From: Dyadobacter sp. Leaf189
GTDB taxonomy: Bacteria > Bacteroidota > Bacteroidia > Cytophagales > Spirosomataceae
Direction: 5' to 3'
Length of the DNA stretch: 64,000 nucleotides
Assembly (NCBI RefSeq): GCF_001424405.1
Contig: NZ_LMPS01000005.1
Span: forward strand, 248,001-312,000
Shown: positions 23,972 to 33,624 of the stretch, piece after piece
How the letters are laid out: each line of letters begins with the position of its first letter
Numbering within the stretch: the stretch's first letter is position 1
Made by a program: the position numbers and the translations under genes
Notes under the pieces: model-generated
What the model was told of the DNA's origin: nothing
What the model saw: the letters and a program-made list of their open reading frames with translations, nothing else
The model's database searches: none

Positions 23972-26272
23972 TTATCTGTACTGTTGCCAGTCCAGATCCT
24001 TGTTCATCAGCGGTAACTGATGTTGCTGCGCATATTCGTTCCTTACCTTTTTTACATCGTTCCACCACTGATCGAGCGGGTAGTGTAGTTCGCGGTAAAT
24101 GAGGTAGCTGAGATCGGTGGTACGCACAGGCTGGTGATCCTTGATATCGTCTACCTGGTGCAGGAATTTGCGTCCGTTGGCTTCTTCTACCAGCGGCTGC
24201 CATTCTTTAAACCACGTTTTTTCAATCAATGCAAATGTACTGTCGCGCTGCTCTTTCATTTTGCTGACCATATTCATCGCCGCATCCAGCTTCTGAACCG
24301 CCATTTTCGGGTTCGGTTTCGCCGTGGCAGCTTCTTTCAAAAGATCCGTTACCTTATTCAATGCAACCAGCATGCGCAGGTTCTGCCCGCAAATCGCAGC
24401 TACCGATTCCAGTACTTCCAGGTTGTAAAGCTGATTTTTGGCCAGTGACTTATTTTGTTGAAGCAATTGACGCGCGTAGGCATTGCGTGGCAGCATTGCT
24501 TTTGCGGTTGCCAAACGTTTTGCGTTCACGGGGTATGCAGTGTCTGCAACTGCTAATGTACCAGCCGCCGGAACAGGCAGCAGGGGCAGGGTTTGGTCTC
24601 TTTCATCCTGCAGGAACAGGCTGTCTGAGTTGCCCTTGATCTGTGGCCGCCATTTGGACGGGATCCAGTCCCAGCTGTTGGTATGAAACTCTGCCTGCTC
24701 ACTCAGAACGTGGTAAATGCTATCAACGTCTTTTTGTTGGGGGCCGTAAAATGAAGTCATAAACCTTGCGGAAGCGTCTGCCGGCGTGAGGTTTTTATTG
24801 TTCCAACCTGCGGCTGTGGCCGTCGCGTAGCCCAGCCAGAATGTTTCGGGATGCAGCCCGGCATCCGCCCAGCCGGCAATTATTACACCCATAAAGGAGG
24901 ACAGGTTATCCTTGAATGCAGTCCCGATTTCGTGGAACATTCCTGCAACCCGGCCCGAGGAGCGGTCGCTGCCGTCGGCCATTGTTTCTGTTTTCGTGTG
25001 CAACGGGTAATAATTTGGAAAAATAGGCTCGGCGCCTTGTGTGGCGGTGTATACAGTTTGGCGGATACCATGTTTTTTATAGTCAGCCGCTATCGACTTA
25101 TTATAAACCCCATTGATCAGATGCGAAGGCAGCGCAGTGATATCTTCTCTCCGCAACGGAAATTCGCCCCAGAACAAAACCTTACGGCCCTGCTCGTGCA
25201 ACCGGTCGGCCATTTTCTTGATAAACCAGGCCAGTAACCTCCCGTTTCCACCCAAACTATCTGCCATCGCTTTTTCCGAAGGTGCTTTACCCGTATAATA
25301 GGCTTCATCATTGGAAAGCAGAATGTACTCGCTGCCCTTGCTTGCATTGATCAGCTCGCCGAACATGTTGTCGAGCAGCTTGTAAGTCTCGGGATTTGTG
25401 ACCGAAAACTGGTAATTAATGTCGTCGATCAGCCGCAAATGTTTGTATTCCGGGTGTTTTAAGATAAACGAAACGTGCGCGGGTGCGTCCAGAAATGGTA
25501 CTAAGTCAATGTAATGGGCTTTGGCAAAATCGGCCAGTTCCTGATATTCCTGCGGAGTTAATGCATAGGGTTCTACAATTGCAGGCGCGGATTTGTATTG
25601 AAAGTGACCTTCGAGTTTGATTGAAAATGCATTGATCTTGTAGGTGGAAGCCTGTTTGATAATGCGCTTTAAGGCAGGCATTTTCTCCAAATGGTGCGCG
25701 TCGTCCCAGTAAATCATGCGCAATTCCACATTCGGCCAGTCGGTGATTTCACCCTCGGGAAGCTGCTTTTCTGTTTTAAGTAATTGTAAAAAAGTTTGAA
25801 CACCATAATACAAACCCTGCGGCGCATTGGCTGAAATGGTCACTGACCCGGGCTTCAAACTCAACTTATAAGCCTGCCGCGCCAGTGCCACGCGGTTCGT
25901 ATCAACAGTGCTTCCGATTTCAACCGAACCTTTTTGAACAACAAGCTGGATCACAGGCGACTTGCCAGCAGCGGCTATGTTTCCGACTACATTCAATGGA
26001 AGGTTTACCTCCCTGAGTCCCTCCTGCAAGCTCAGCACAGATTGTTCTTTTACCAGTGAAGGATCTGCTACAACGGTCCAGTTTTTACCAATTACAAACC
26101 TTTTATCGCCCAGCCGCATTTGCTGCGGCAGCGGCAGTAACCCAGATCCGGGCTGCATTTTGTTGATTGGTAATTTTTTAGAAGCCGCCATTTGCGCATA
26201 GGTCGCAAACTGGATCAGAAAGCAGCATTGGATCAATAGAAAAATCTTCCGGTACATGTGAGTCGTGTTCAA
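23972..26272 (-). CDS. Exported glycoside hydrolase family 20-like beta-hexosaminidase
   Basis: A 766-residue secreted enzyme. After a signal peptide (to about residue 27) come a GH20b-type N-terminal domain (about 45-175, ending YYGVQTFLQLL) and a GH20 (beta/alpha)8 barrel (about 180-500). The catalytic Asp-Glu pair is visible as Asp322-Glu323 in ILLSNDEAYY. The C-terminal 220 or so residues are helical and not a standard GH20 part. GH20 enzymes release terminal GlcNAc or GalNAc by substrate-assisted catalysis. The gene follows susC and susD on the same strand (gap about 86 bases), making a minimal utilisation locus. The exact hexosamine preference cannot be read here. Confidence 0.87.
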   Translation of the reverse strand: MNTTHMYRKIFLLIQCCFLIQFATYAQMAASKKLPINKMQPGSGLLPLPQQMRLGDKRFVIGKNWTVVADPSLVKEQSVLSLQEGLREVNLPLNVVGNIAAAGKSPVIQLVVQKGSVEIGSTVDTNRVALARQAYKLSLKPGSVTISANAPQGLYYGVQTFLQLLKTEKQLPEGEITDWPNVELRMIYWDDAHHLEKMPALKRIIKQASTYKINAFSIKLEGHFQYKSAPAIVEPYALTPQEYQELADFAKAHYIDLVPFLDAPAHVSFILKHPEYKHLRLIDDINYQFSVTNPETYKLLDNMFGELINASKGSEYILLSNDEAYYTGKAPSEKAMADSLGGNGRLLAWFIKKMADRLHEQGRKVLFWGEFPLRREDITALPSHLINGVYNKSIAADYKKHGIRQTVYTATQGAEPIFPNYYPLHTKTETMADGSDRSSGRVAGMFHEIGTAFKDNLSSFMGVIIAGWADAGLHPETFWLGYATATAAGWNNKNLTPADASARFMTSFYGPQQKDVDSIYHVLSEQAEFHTNSWDWIPSKWRPQIKGNSDSLFLQDERDQTLPLLPVPAAGTLAVADTAYPVNAKRLATAKAMLPRNAYARQLLQQNKSLAKNQLYNLEVLESVAAICGQNLRMLVALNKVTDLLKEAATAKPNPKMAVQKLDAAMNMVSKMKEQRDSTFALIEKTWFKEWQPLVEEANGRKFLHQVDDIKDHQPVRTTDLSYLIYRELHYPLDQWWNDVKKVRNEYAQQHQLPLMNKDLDWQQYR

Positions 26273-26358
26273 AAGAAAATCTTTAATGGTTAAGTAAAAG
26301 AGTAACCAGCTCGCGCCAGCTACTCTTTTGTTCAGGATCTATAAAAATTGGATAGCTC

Positions 26359-27843
26359 TTAATACCCCGGATTTTGCGTGATGGCCGGACTGCTGGTCGT
26401 AACCACAAGCGTAGGGATCGGGTAGAGGAGCTGGTATTCTTTAATCGGCGTGGAGACGCCTACCGTCGGCTTGCCTGGACCGGATAGTTTTGAATTCATC
26501 ACCTCCATCGCGCGACCAGTGCGCAGCAGATCAAACCAGCGGTGTCCTTCAAATGGTGATTCGAGTCTTTCCTCATTGTAAACGGCTGTCTTGAACGTTT
26601 CGTAGGTAAGCCCGCTCAGGTCCGTCAGTCCCGCCCGTTTGCGCACGAGGTTGATCGCCGCATAAGCATCTGCATTGGGTGCTTTGCCGGCTTCGTTAAT
26701 CGCCTCGGCGTAATTCAGCAGCACGTCGGCATAGCGGACTACGTACCAATCCGCGCCTGAGTCACCAAACCCGCCGCCCGTTTCGCGCTCCACATAGCCG
26801 CGCACATATTTCGCTGCCACCATCGCACCATTGAGCATATAACCGTCAGCGATATTGTTCCTGCGTACATCGCCCTTGGTATAAGCCGCAGCGATATCGT
26901 CAGTAGGCTGGTTAAACCCGTAAGCTCCACCCGACGGAATGGTGATACCTTCCGAGCCGGTAGGCGCGAAGTGGTTGGGCAGGTTTGATCCAAGACCATT
27001 TGCCGCACCTTTGTACTGGATCTGCAGAATAGCTTCCGGGTTTCCCTGCTGACCGGCTTTGTACAAGTCTGCATACACAGGAAGCAGGCTGTAAGTACCA
27101 GACGTTACCACCTTTTTGAACTCTGCCGCCGCCTCGGCGTATTTTTTCTGCGTGAGGTAAACTTGTCCCAGAAGGCTTTGCGCCGCACCTTTTGTAATTC
27201 TTCCCACATTGGCATCATCGTAGGAGGCAGGTACCAGTTCCTGTGCTTTCACCAGATCCGCTTCAATCTGTGCATACACTTCCTGAACACTCGCACGGCC
27301 CACATTGTAGCTCGCATCGATATCAGTAACCGGCTCCGTTACCAGCGGTACACCGCCGAAGAAACGCACCAGGTTGAAATACGCGAGTGCCCGCATGGCA
27401 AGTGATTCACCGGTGTATTGCTTTTTCATGTTGTCCGCTACGGGGGAGGCGTCAATGCGGACGAGGATGCTGTTTGTTCTTGCGATCAGGTTGTAGCTGT
27501 TTTGCCAGAATGCGTTAAGGTGCTCATTGTCGGTTGTTTCACGGAATTCGTCAATGTTCTTTTTTGCATCATTACCCGAGGCTCCGGCTACCAGCTCGCT
27601 GGTATTATCGGAGCGAAGGTCTACCAGCAGGTGATAGTACCCATTGCCGGAGTACACCTGTGCCAGCGCAGAGTAAGATCCCACGACGGCCTGACCGAAG
27701 TCGGACTCAGTCTTGAAAAAGTCCGTTTCGCCGATTTGTGAGATAGGTTTTGATTCGAGAAAGTCTTCGCAGGAGGTTCCTGAAAAAGCCAGGACAACCA
27801 GAGCGACAGCTATTTTGATATTTTTTGAGATCATCATTATCAA
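26359..27843 (-). CDS. SusD/RagB family glycan-binding lipoprotein
   Basis: A 494-residue surface lipoprotein. Its signal peptide ends in the lipobox SGTSC (Cys at about 26). The body has the family's TPR-like helical core (LAMRALAYFNLVRFFGGVPLVTEPV, then RITKGAAQSLLGQVYLTQKKYAEAAAEF) and the C-terminal signature RNEERL-like stretch, here VYNEERLESPFEGHRWFDLLRTG. SusD proteins cap the SusC channel and bind the substrate glycan. It starts 24 bases after the SusC stop and precedes the GH20 gene. Several close ATG codons leave the exact start open by one to three residues. Confidence 0.94.
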   Translation of the reverse strand: MIMMISKNIKIAVALVVLAFSGTSCEDFLESKPISQIGETDFFKTESDFGQAVVGSYSALAQVYSGNGYYHLLVDLRSDNTSELVAGASGNDAKKNIDEFRETTDNEHLNAFWQNSYNLIARTNSILVRIDASPVADNMKKQYTGESLAMRALAYFNLVRFFGGVPLVTEPVTDIDASYNVGRASVQEVYAQIEADLVKAQELVPASYDDANVGRITKGAAQSLLGQVYLTQKKYAEAAAEFKKVVTSGTYSLLPVYADLYKAGQQGNPEAILQIQYKGAANGLGSNLPNHFAPTGSEGITIPSGGAYGFNQPTDDIAAAYTKGDVRRNNIADGYMLNGAMVAAKYVRGYVERETGGGFGDSGADWYVVRYADVLLNYAEAINEAGKAPNADAYAAINLVRKRAGLTDLSGLTYETFKTAVYNEERLESPFEGHRWFDLLRTGRAMEVMNSKLSGPGKPTVGVSTPIKEYQLLYPIPTLVVTTSSPAITQNPGY

Positions 27844-27867
27844 TGTTAAAGATTGGTCCGGGTTGAA

Positions 27868-30800
27868 TTAGAAACCAAGGTTAAGGCCAAATACGAACGC
27901 TCTTGCCACGGGGTAGGTACCATAATCCATACCCGGCGTCAGCGCAGAAGAAATCCACGGGTCGCCTTCGGTCGTGTTCACCTCAGGGTTATATCCGCTG
28001 TATTTCGTGAAAGTGTACAGGTTCTGAATGTTCATATATACCCGTGCATTCTTGACCACTTTTCCACCGAATATCTTGTCGAAACGATATCCGATCGTCA
28101 CGTTTCTGACGCGAAGGAAAGACGCATCTTCTACATAATAGGATGAAATGTTGCGGTTGATGGCGTTGTTATTCGGTCCCCACGTTTTACCATCGCCAGG
28201 CTCTTCCGGTGAGCGCCAGTAGTTGTTCGAGATCGACGCATTGTTGCGGTAAACGCTCCGCTTGGTCAGGTTAAGCACATCCACGTCCTGTACACCTTGC
28301 AGCGATACACCGAAGTCGAAACTACCGACATTCAAGGTGTTCGTAATACCGTAGGTGAACTTCGGCAGGTTGTTTCCGATGATCGTCCTGTCAAGATCGT
28401 TAATCTGCCCGTCTCCGTTCAGGTCTTTGAAACGGACATCACCCGGGAATGTGTTCGGCAAATGTGCAGAACCGTCTATTTCCGCCCGTGTGTTGTAAAT
28501 GCCTTCGAAAACAAGGCCGTAGTAACTGCCCAGTGGTTTGCCGATCTGCGTAATGTGGGTCAGGGAGTTTTCCTGCGCACGGTTGGCCACGATGATCGGC
28601 GCGCCGCTTGCTCCGAGTGATTCTACGGTATTCGTGTTAAATGAAATGTTTGCGTTGGTATTCCAGGTGAAATTTTTCCGCGCAAAATTTCTTGTTTCCA
28701 CGGCAAATTCAAGCCCCTTGTTACGCAGACTTCCCAGGTTACGCAATGCAGTTTCAAAACCGGTTGAAAGCGGCACGGGCACATTGAGGAGAAGGTCGGA
28801 AGTCAGCTTGTTATAGTAATCGACATTCAGGAACAGGCGGTTCTGGAATAATCCCAGATCAATTCCTAAATCAAATTCTCTGGCTTTTTCCCAACCCAAA
28901 ATCGAGTTGCCCAGCGAGCCCTGCGCCAGACCATTGACGATCCCGCCGTCCCCTGATCCGAGAATGTAATTGGATCCGTAGATCAGTCCCACAGATGCGT
29001 AGTCGGGGATCTGGTTGTTACCGATCATCCCATAGCTCGCCCGGACTTTCAGCTCGCTGATGGTTGGTACATTAGCCAGGAATTTCTCCTGTCCGATCCT
29101 CCATCCGGCCGAAACAGAAGGGAAATTACCCCATTTGTTGTCAGCTCCGAAACGTGATGAACCGTCGCGGCGGAAAGTGGCTGTCAGGAAATATTTCTCG
29201 TCGTAATTGTAAGTCGCGCGGCTCAGGAAGGAGAGGAGCGTCCACTGCGAGCGGCTCGAACCTCCGCCAGTAATAATACCTGCATTCAATGTAGGCACAA
29301 GGTCGTTCGGGAATGAGTTTGCGCTGACCGAAGTAGAATTGAATGAGGATTTTTGTCCTGTCACACCCACTAAAACATTTACATGGTGTTTTTCTGCAAA
29401 CGAATTGTCGTAAGTCAGCGTATTTTCATTGATCCAGCTGATGTTGGCGGATGAAAAAGATTGACCGTTAGACGGATTTACACTGATGTATGACGGAGAA
29501 AACTTGTTGTTACTGAATGTATTCACATCCGCATTGATGCTGGTTTTGAATTGCAGGTTTTTCAAGATATCAACAGTAGTAAACAAGCTTCCGACGGTGC
29601 TGAACTGGTTCATTGTATTCTGAATCCCTTCACCAAATGCGAGTGCATTGTTATAAATGATGTTCTGCGTGGTACCATCGTCGTAATGTAGTGTGAAAGA
29701 TCTTGCATAAGAGCCGTCCGCATTTCTAACCGGATAAAAGCCCGGGGTCGACATCACCGTTACAGCTACCGCGCCGTAATCCTGGATACCACCCGACGTA
29801 GCAATGCGGTTGTTGGTGTAAGATGGGGCCACGCGGGCGCCAACCCTGATTTTATCCGTTACTTTTGCGTCTACATTCAAACGGAATGCATATTTTTTGA
29901 AGCCGGAATTGACGATAATCCCCTCCTGGTTCTGGTAGTTACCGGATACGTAATAACGTGCACTTTCCGTTCCGCCCGAAGCCGCGATCTGGTAATTCTG
30001 CATGGGCGCGCTGCGGTAAAGTTCATCCTGCCAGTCAGTATAAGGGTAGGCGGATGGATTTTTGAATTCTTCGGGAATTTTGAAGCCCGGCCCGCTTCGA
30101 ACCGAGTTAGGGTCTGTCGCTTTTCCGCCTGCGCGTACCCAGTCGTTGTTCCGGATATCGATTTGGCGGCGTGCATATTCTTCGTTAGTCATCAGGCCAA
30201 CTCTCGTTGCAATCCGCTGGAAACCGTAGCTCGCATTCACGCTGATCTGCGATTTACCTGCCGCACCTTGCTTGGTAGTAATAATCACCACACCATTGGA
30301 GCCGCGCGATCCGTAAATGGAAGTCGCCGCTGCATCTTTCAAGATGTCGATAGATTGGATATCGCCCGGGTTAATGCTGGCCAGCGGGTTTACCGGAGAC
30401 TGGCTCCCGATATCACCGCCCTGTGCCGCCGCATTGGTTACCGAGTTATCGAGCGGCACGCCGTCGACCACATATAAAGGTTGTATACCTGCCGTAATAG
30501 ATCCTGTACCGCGGATTTTAATCGACAAACCACCGCCCGGTGCTGCCGACGTCTGCTGGATCTGCACCCCGGCCACTTGTCCGGCCAATGCCTCACCAAA
30601 AGAAACCACGGGTCTGTCCTGGATCTGCTTCGCGCCGACTGAAACGACCGAACCTGTAACCTCACGCCGGGACTGGCTTCCGTAACCAACTACGACAACT
30701 TCATTTAACGATTTGTCGCTGGATTCAAGCTGGGGTGAAATTTTGGAACGGTTTCCTACCACCTCTTCCACATCACCATAGCCTATATACGTAAACACTA

Positions 30801-31083
30801 AAGTGCTGTTTGCCGGCACCTGAATGCTGTACTTTCCATCCGCATCGGAAACCACCCCGTCGGTGCTATTCTTTACACGAACCGATACACCGACCAGCGG
30901 CTCGCCGGTAGATTTCTCGGTAACCTGTCCGCTTACAGCAACTTGCCCCGCCCGTCCGGCATTCTGCGCCTGTCCTGGACTGCAACATAAAAACAGAAAC
31001 AACACTGCGAAAAGCATCCGCAGCGGCACTCCGCCAGTACTGCGGAAATAACAAAAACTTTCAGTAAACATTTTGTTTCCCAT
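27868..31083 (-). CDS. SusC/RagA family TonB-dependent receptor
   Basis: A 1071-residue outer-membrane glycan importer. It has an N-terminal signal region with a long basic lead (cleavage near GQAQN), a carboxypeptidase-regulatory-like domain (VSGQVTEKSTGEPLVGVSV), the TonB box region (LNEVVVVGYGSQ), a plug with SIKIRGTGSIT, LYVVDGVPLD and LKDAAATSIYGSRG, and a large barrel ending VARAFVFGLNLGF. There is no STN domain, so it is not expected to signal through an anti-sigma factor. It heads the susC-susD-GH20 operon. The signal peptide could also start at Met23 (MLFAVLFLF). A -7 box lies about 50 bases upstream. Confidence 0.95.
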   Translation of the reverse strand: MGNKMFTESFCYFRSTGGVPLRMLFAVLFLFLCCSPGQAQNAGRAGQVAVSGQVTEKSTGEPLVGVSVRVKNSTDGVVSDADGKYSIQVPANSTLVFTYIGYGDVEEVVGNRSKISPQLESSDKSLNEVVVVGYGSQSRREVTGSVVSVGAKQIQDRPVVSFGEALAGQVAGVQIQQTSAAPGGGLSIKIRGTGSITAGIQPLYVVDGVPLDNSVTNAAAQGGDIGSQSPVNPLASINPGDIQSIDILKDAAATSIYGSRGSNGVVIITTKQGAAGKSQISVNASYGFQRIATRVGLMTNEEYARRQIDIRNNDWVRAGGKATDPNSVRSGPGFKIPEEFKNPSAYPYTDWQDELYRSAPMQNYQIAASGGTESARYYVSGNYQNQEGIIVNSGFKKYAFRLNVDAKVTDKIRVGARVAPSYTNNRIATSGGIQDYGAVAVTVMSTPGFYPVRNADGSYARSFTLHYDDGTTQNIIYNNALAFGEGIQNTMNQFSTVGSLFTTVDILKNLQFKTSINADVNTFSNNKFSPSYISVNPSNGQSFSSANISWINENTLTYDNSFAEKHHVNVLVGVTGQKSSFNSTSVSANSFPNDLVPTLNAGIITGGGSSRSQWTLLSFLSRATYNYDEKYFLTATFRRDGSSRFGADNKWGNFPSVSAGWRIGQEKFLANVPTISELKVRASYGMIGNNQIPDYASVGLIYGSNYILGSGDGGIVNGLAQGSLGNSILGWEKAREFDLGIDLGLFQNRLFLNVDYYNKLTSDLLLNVPVPLSTGFETALRNLGSLRNKGLEFAVETRNFARKNFTWNTNANISFNTNTVESLGASGAPIIVANRAQENSLTHITQIGKPLGSYYGLVFEGIYNTRAEIDGSAHLPNTFPGDVRFKDLNGDGQINDLDRTIIGNNLPKFTYGITNTLNVGSFDFGVSLQGVQDVDVLNLTKRSVYRNNASISNNYWRSPEEPGDGKTWGPNNNAINRNISSYYVEDASFLRVRNVTIGYRFDKIFGGKVVKNARVYMNIQNLYTFTKYSGYNPEVNTTEGDPWISSALTPGMDYGTYPVARAFVFGLNLGF

Positions 31084-31134
31084 AAGATAGGAAGGTTAGT
31101 GGTCTAGAAATGATTGAATCGAAAGGTATCGAAA

Positions 31135-31142
31135 CAAATATA
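31135..31142 (-). promoter_or_regulatory. -7 promoter box TATATTTG of susC operon
   Basis: An exact TAnnTTTG match on the minus strand, about 50 bases upstream of the SusC start at 31083. No TTG is found at ideal -33 spacing, so the promoter may need an activator. Confidence 0.5.
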
Positions 31143-31457
31143 ATGTTTTTATCAAAAGTAAAATCTTTTCGTAAGAAAAAAATAATATTGTCGATCCAAA
31201 AAGAAAGGTAACGGAGGTTTTTGGGAAATTTCCTGTTTGTGAAATGGTAAAATATAGAAGGTATCCGGCGGATACGTGGAAATAGAAGTCAGCCGCAGAG
31301 CGGCAGGGTGCTCCTCCGGAGCTAGGCGTGGGCTGCAAATGGTTCTTTTTAACTTGCCTGCCTTCAACCTAATTTCCTGATATAGTATATCCTGAATTTC
31401 GCAGAGATTGCAAACACCAGAGATCACAGCCTTGGAATTAGATATGCGCCAAACTTC

Positions 31458-31465
31458 TATATTTG
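31458..31465 (+). promoter_or_regulatory. -7 promoter box TATATTTG of the Rpn-type gene
   Basis: An exact TAnnTTTG match ending 4 bases before the ATG at 31470. A TTG at 31432-31434 gives a 23-base spacer, within the normal range. As with the kinase gene at 11222, the geometry predicts a leaderless transcript. Confidence 0.6.
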
Positions 31466-31469
31466 CCGC

Positions 31470-32381
31470 ATGGACAAACACACACAAAAACACGACACCT
31501 TCCTAAGAGCCATCATGGCCAACAAGGAGATCGCCCTGGACTATTTCCGGACCTGCCTCCCGCAAAACATCCAGGATCTGCTCGATTTTTCGACTCTCGA
31601 ACAACTTCCGGACACATACGTTTCTAAGGAGCTGCAAAAGTCCATTTCGGACATTGTGTACACCTGCAAGAGGGCAGGCGGGAAAGGCGAAGTAAAAATC
31701 TCACTGTTAGTGGAGCATAAGAGCTACGTCGACAAATACGTGCCGATCCAGATTGGGAGTTACATTTTCTCCGGACTTCTGAAACAAATCGGCAACAAGG
31801 AAAGCCCCTCACTGATCATCCCAATACTACTTTATCACGGCAAAGACCGCTGGGAGTACAAAACGCTGGTGGATCTCTTCGAAGATCTGGAACCAGTGTT
31901 GCAAGGATTTGTGCCTGACTATCAGTATATTTTTCACAATCTGGGCCAGATTCCAGATGAGGATATTGTAGCATTGCATAACAGATTTCTGGCTGCATCG
32001 TTTCTGGCGATGAAATACAGTGCGTTTAAAGAACATTTGAATGCACTAATTCCCACGATATTAACGCTGGGAAGCGACATGGAGAAGAACTTGCTAAACA
32101 CTTTGATAGTTTATACATTAGTAGGGAATCCGCTAGGTAGGGAACAATTTTTAGAACTGATTACATCGTTACCACCATTTCCAAACAAAGAATCGATTAT
32201 GGACACCTTAGAACAATTCGTAGAAAAAGGCCGGAAGGAGGGCCAGGAGGAAAAAGCCCTTGATGCTATAAAAAGAATGATCAAGCTATCATCGCTCACT
32301 GATGAGCAGATCGCTGTCTTTCTAGATGTAACTGTAAATTATGTCGCAAATGTTCGGAAAAGGGTTGCCTCTGAGCTATAA
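31470..32381 (+). CDS. Rpn-family recombination-promoting nuclease / putative transposase
   Basis: A 303-residue protein of the Rpn/YhgA-like (PD-(D/E)XK) family. The N-terminal signature DKHTQKHDTFLRAIMANKEIALDYFRTCLP is followed by the nuclease core, with the catalytic Asp in KSISDIVYT and the E-x-K motif in LLVEHKSYVDKYVP. The C-terminal part (about 245-303) has the typical EKGRKEGQEEKA spacer and a small helical end resembling a helix-turn-helix. E. coli Rpn proteins are DNA endonucleases that raise RecA-independent recombination; they were once annotated as transposases, but no inverted repeats are seen here. It is the first gene of an accessory island. Confidence 0.9.
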   Translation: MDKHTQKHDTFLRAIMANKEIALDYFRTCLPQNIQDLLDFSTLEQLPDTYVSKELQKSISDIVYTCKRAGGKGEVKISLLVEHKSYVDKYVPIQIGSYIFSGLLKQIGNKESPSLIIPILLYHGKDRWEYKTLVDLFEDLEPVLQGFVPDYQYIFHNLGQIPDEDIVALHNRFLAASFLAMKYSAFKEHLNALIPTILTLGSDMEKNLLNTLIVYTLVGNPLGREQFLELITSLPPFPNKESIMDTLEQFVEKGRKEGQEEKALDAIKRMIKLSSLTDEQIAVFLDVTVNYVANVRKRVASEL

Positions 32382-32400
32382 AGCTTTAAGGTTATCATTT

Positions 32401-33270
32401 TTATTTTTCCATAAACTCCCCAATCCGCTCCATACAAATCCGCTCTGTCAAATCCCGCAGCACTTTCACGCGCTCGGATAAATATTCCAATTCCTCTTTC
32501 TCAATCTTGTAATTCATATTATACCTAGAATCGATATACGCCTTCTGCAAAAGCTCAAATAATCGCTTTTTCACAGGAGTGTTTTTCGGGAAAACCGATT
32601 CAAAGGCGGAATTAAGTTTTTCAACTTGCTTTCCCAATTCCTCTATATCGTGAATTTTTGGTTTGTAATCTGTGAAGACCAAAAGAATGACAACGTAGAA
32701 TCTCTCAGTAGCTTGATGTAGTAAAAAAGCAGCTTCTTTATAATACTCGGGATCATCTTCTCCTTTCTGAAAATACATTTCAAAGCCTTCTAAAAACCGG
32801 CTTGAAGACTTAAACCAAGGGCCAAACTGATCCAATGCTTTTCTTTGTCTTTCCTCAGGATTCATGTTCTTTGGCTCGGATAAAGTAAAATTTCCCGAAT
32901 TGAAAAGCATTATCCCTTCTTTTAAAATATCGACAAAGAAATATTGATTTTGCTCAATCGCATTGTTGACAAAGCCAATACCGTGATGAATAAGGCTGAT
33001 ATTTGTTTGCTCACCATTGTTATTTATAACCTTTTTCAGGTTCCACCACTTTTCGTCAGCTTTTGCAGATTTCTTGTCTTTGGCGATAACTAATATATCG
33101 TAGTCGCTTACATACTGAGTATGCTCCTGAAAATCCTCCACCCAATCACCACGCGCGTGGCTTCCGAAAAGGATAATCATTTCGGCTGGGATTTTTTCTA
33201 AGATGATTTTGGTGATGGTTTTTAATTCTTCTTGTTTGTCTTCGGGGAGGTGGGAGAGGGAGGTTTTCAC
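32401..33270 (-). CDS. Nucleotidyltransferase-HEPN fusion protein
   Basis: A 289-residue protein. The N-terminal half is a minimal nucleotidyltransferase with GSHARGDW (residues 36-43) and the metal-binding pair Asp56/Asp58 in SDYDILV. The C-terminal half (about 140-285) is a helical HEPN domain, with AAFLLHQATERFYVVILL and a later DSRYNMNYK segment. In separate MNT-HEPN toxin-antitoxin systems the two domains are different proteins; here they are fused. The usual HEPN R-x4-6-H RNase motif is not complete, since the Arg is followed by YNMNYK without the His, so RNase activity is doubtful. It converges on the Rpn-type gene with a 19-base gap. Confidence 0.85.
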   Translation of the reverse strand: MKTSLSHLPEDKQEELKTITKIILEKIPAEMIILFGSHARGDWVEDFQEHTQYVSDYDILVIAKDKKSAKADEKWWNLKKVINNNGEQTNISLIHHGIGFVNNAIEQNQYFFVDILKEGIMLFNSGNFTLSEPKNMNPEERQRKALDQFGPWFKSSSRFLEGFEMYFQKGEDDPEYYKEAAFLLHQATERFYVVILLVFTDYKPKIHDIEELGKQVEKLNSAFESVFPKNTPVKKRLFELLQKAYIDSRYNMNYKIEKEELEYLSERVKVLRDLTERICMERIGEFMEK

Positions 33271-33300
33271 AGAGTGTGGGTGTTCAGCTAAATGACATTA

Positions 33301-33624
33301 TTAGAAAGCCAACTTCTTATTGTTAAGCTCTACATTAAAATGAACTGTTGCTCCAAGCGCGTCGAACACTTTCAGAATAGTTTCAAACCGTGCATTTTTC
33401 ACACTATTCTCGATCTTTGAAATTTGCGCCTTTTGTACACCAACAAGTTCGCCTAATTGTTCCTGAGTCAAATTGCGCTCTTGTCTTGCCTGTTTAATGG
33501 CGTGGCCTAGCAAATCAATTCTAAGCTCATTTTCAAATGCTTCTCTTTTTTCAGTTCCCCGCTCGCCAATATGTTTATCGATCATTTGGTCAAGCGAAAC
33601 TGTCTTAAATTTATCCATGATCAT
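33301..33624 (-). CDS. HigA-like helix-turn-helix antitoxin (pair 1)
   Basis: A 107-residue XRE-family protein. The N-terminal leader (DKHIGERGTEKREAFENEL) is followed by the helix-turn-helix (AIKQARQERNLTQEQLGELVGVQKAQISKIENS, about 40-72) and a short C-terminal tail. Its ATG overlaps the toxin stop by 4 bases (ATGA), so the pair is translationally coupled in the toxin-first order of HigBA systems. An in-frame ATG two codons later is also possible. It probably neutralises the toxin and represses the shared promoter. Confidence 0.9.
   Translation of the reverse strand: MIMDKFKTVSLDQMIDKHIGERGTEKREAFENELRIDLLGHAIKQARQERNLTQEQLGELVGVQKAQISKIENSVKNARFETILKVFDALGATVHFNVELNNKKLAF

Larger units (their letters stand above)
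31084..31469. other. Intergenic region with two divergent promoters
   Basis: A 386-base gap between the susC gene (minus) and the Rpn-type gene (plus). It is AT-rich near both ends and carries an exact TATATTTG box for each direction (31135-31142 minus, 31458-31465 plus). No RNA gene or open frame with coding character was seen between them. Confidence 0.6.

Noticed and set aside
31470..32381. Insertion sequence transposase
   Set aside because: The family was once named putative transposase, but the motifs are those of an Rpn nuclease and no terminal inverted repeats or target duplication were seen.
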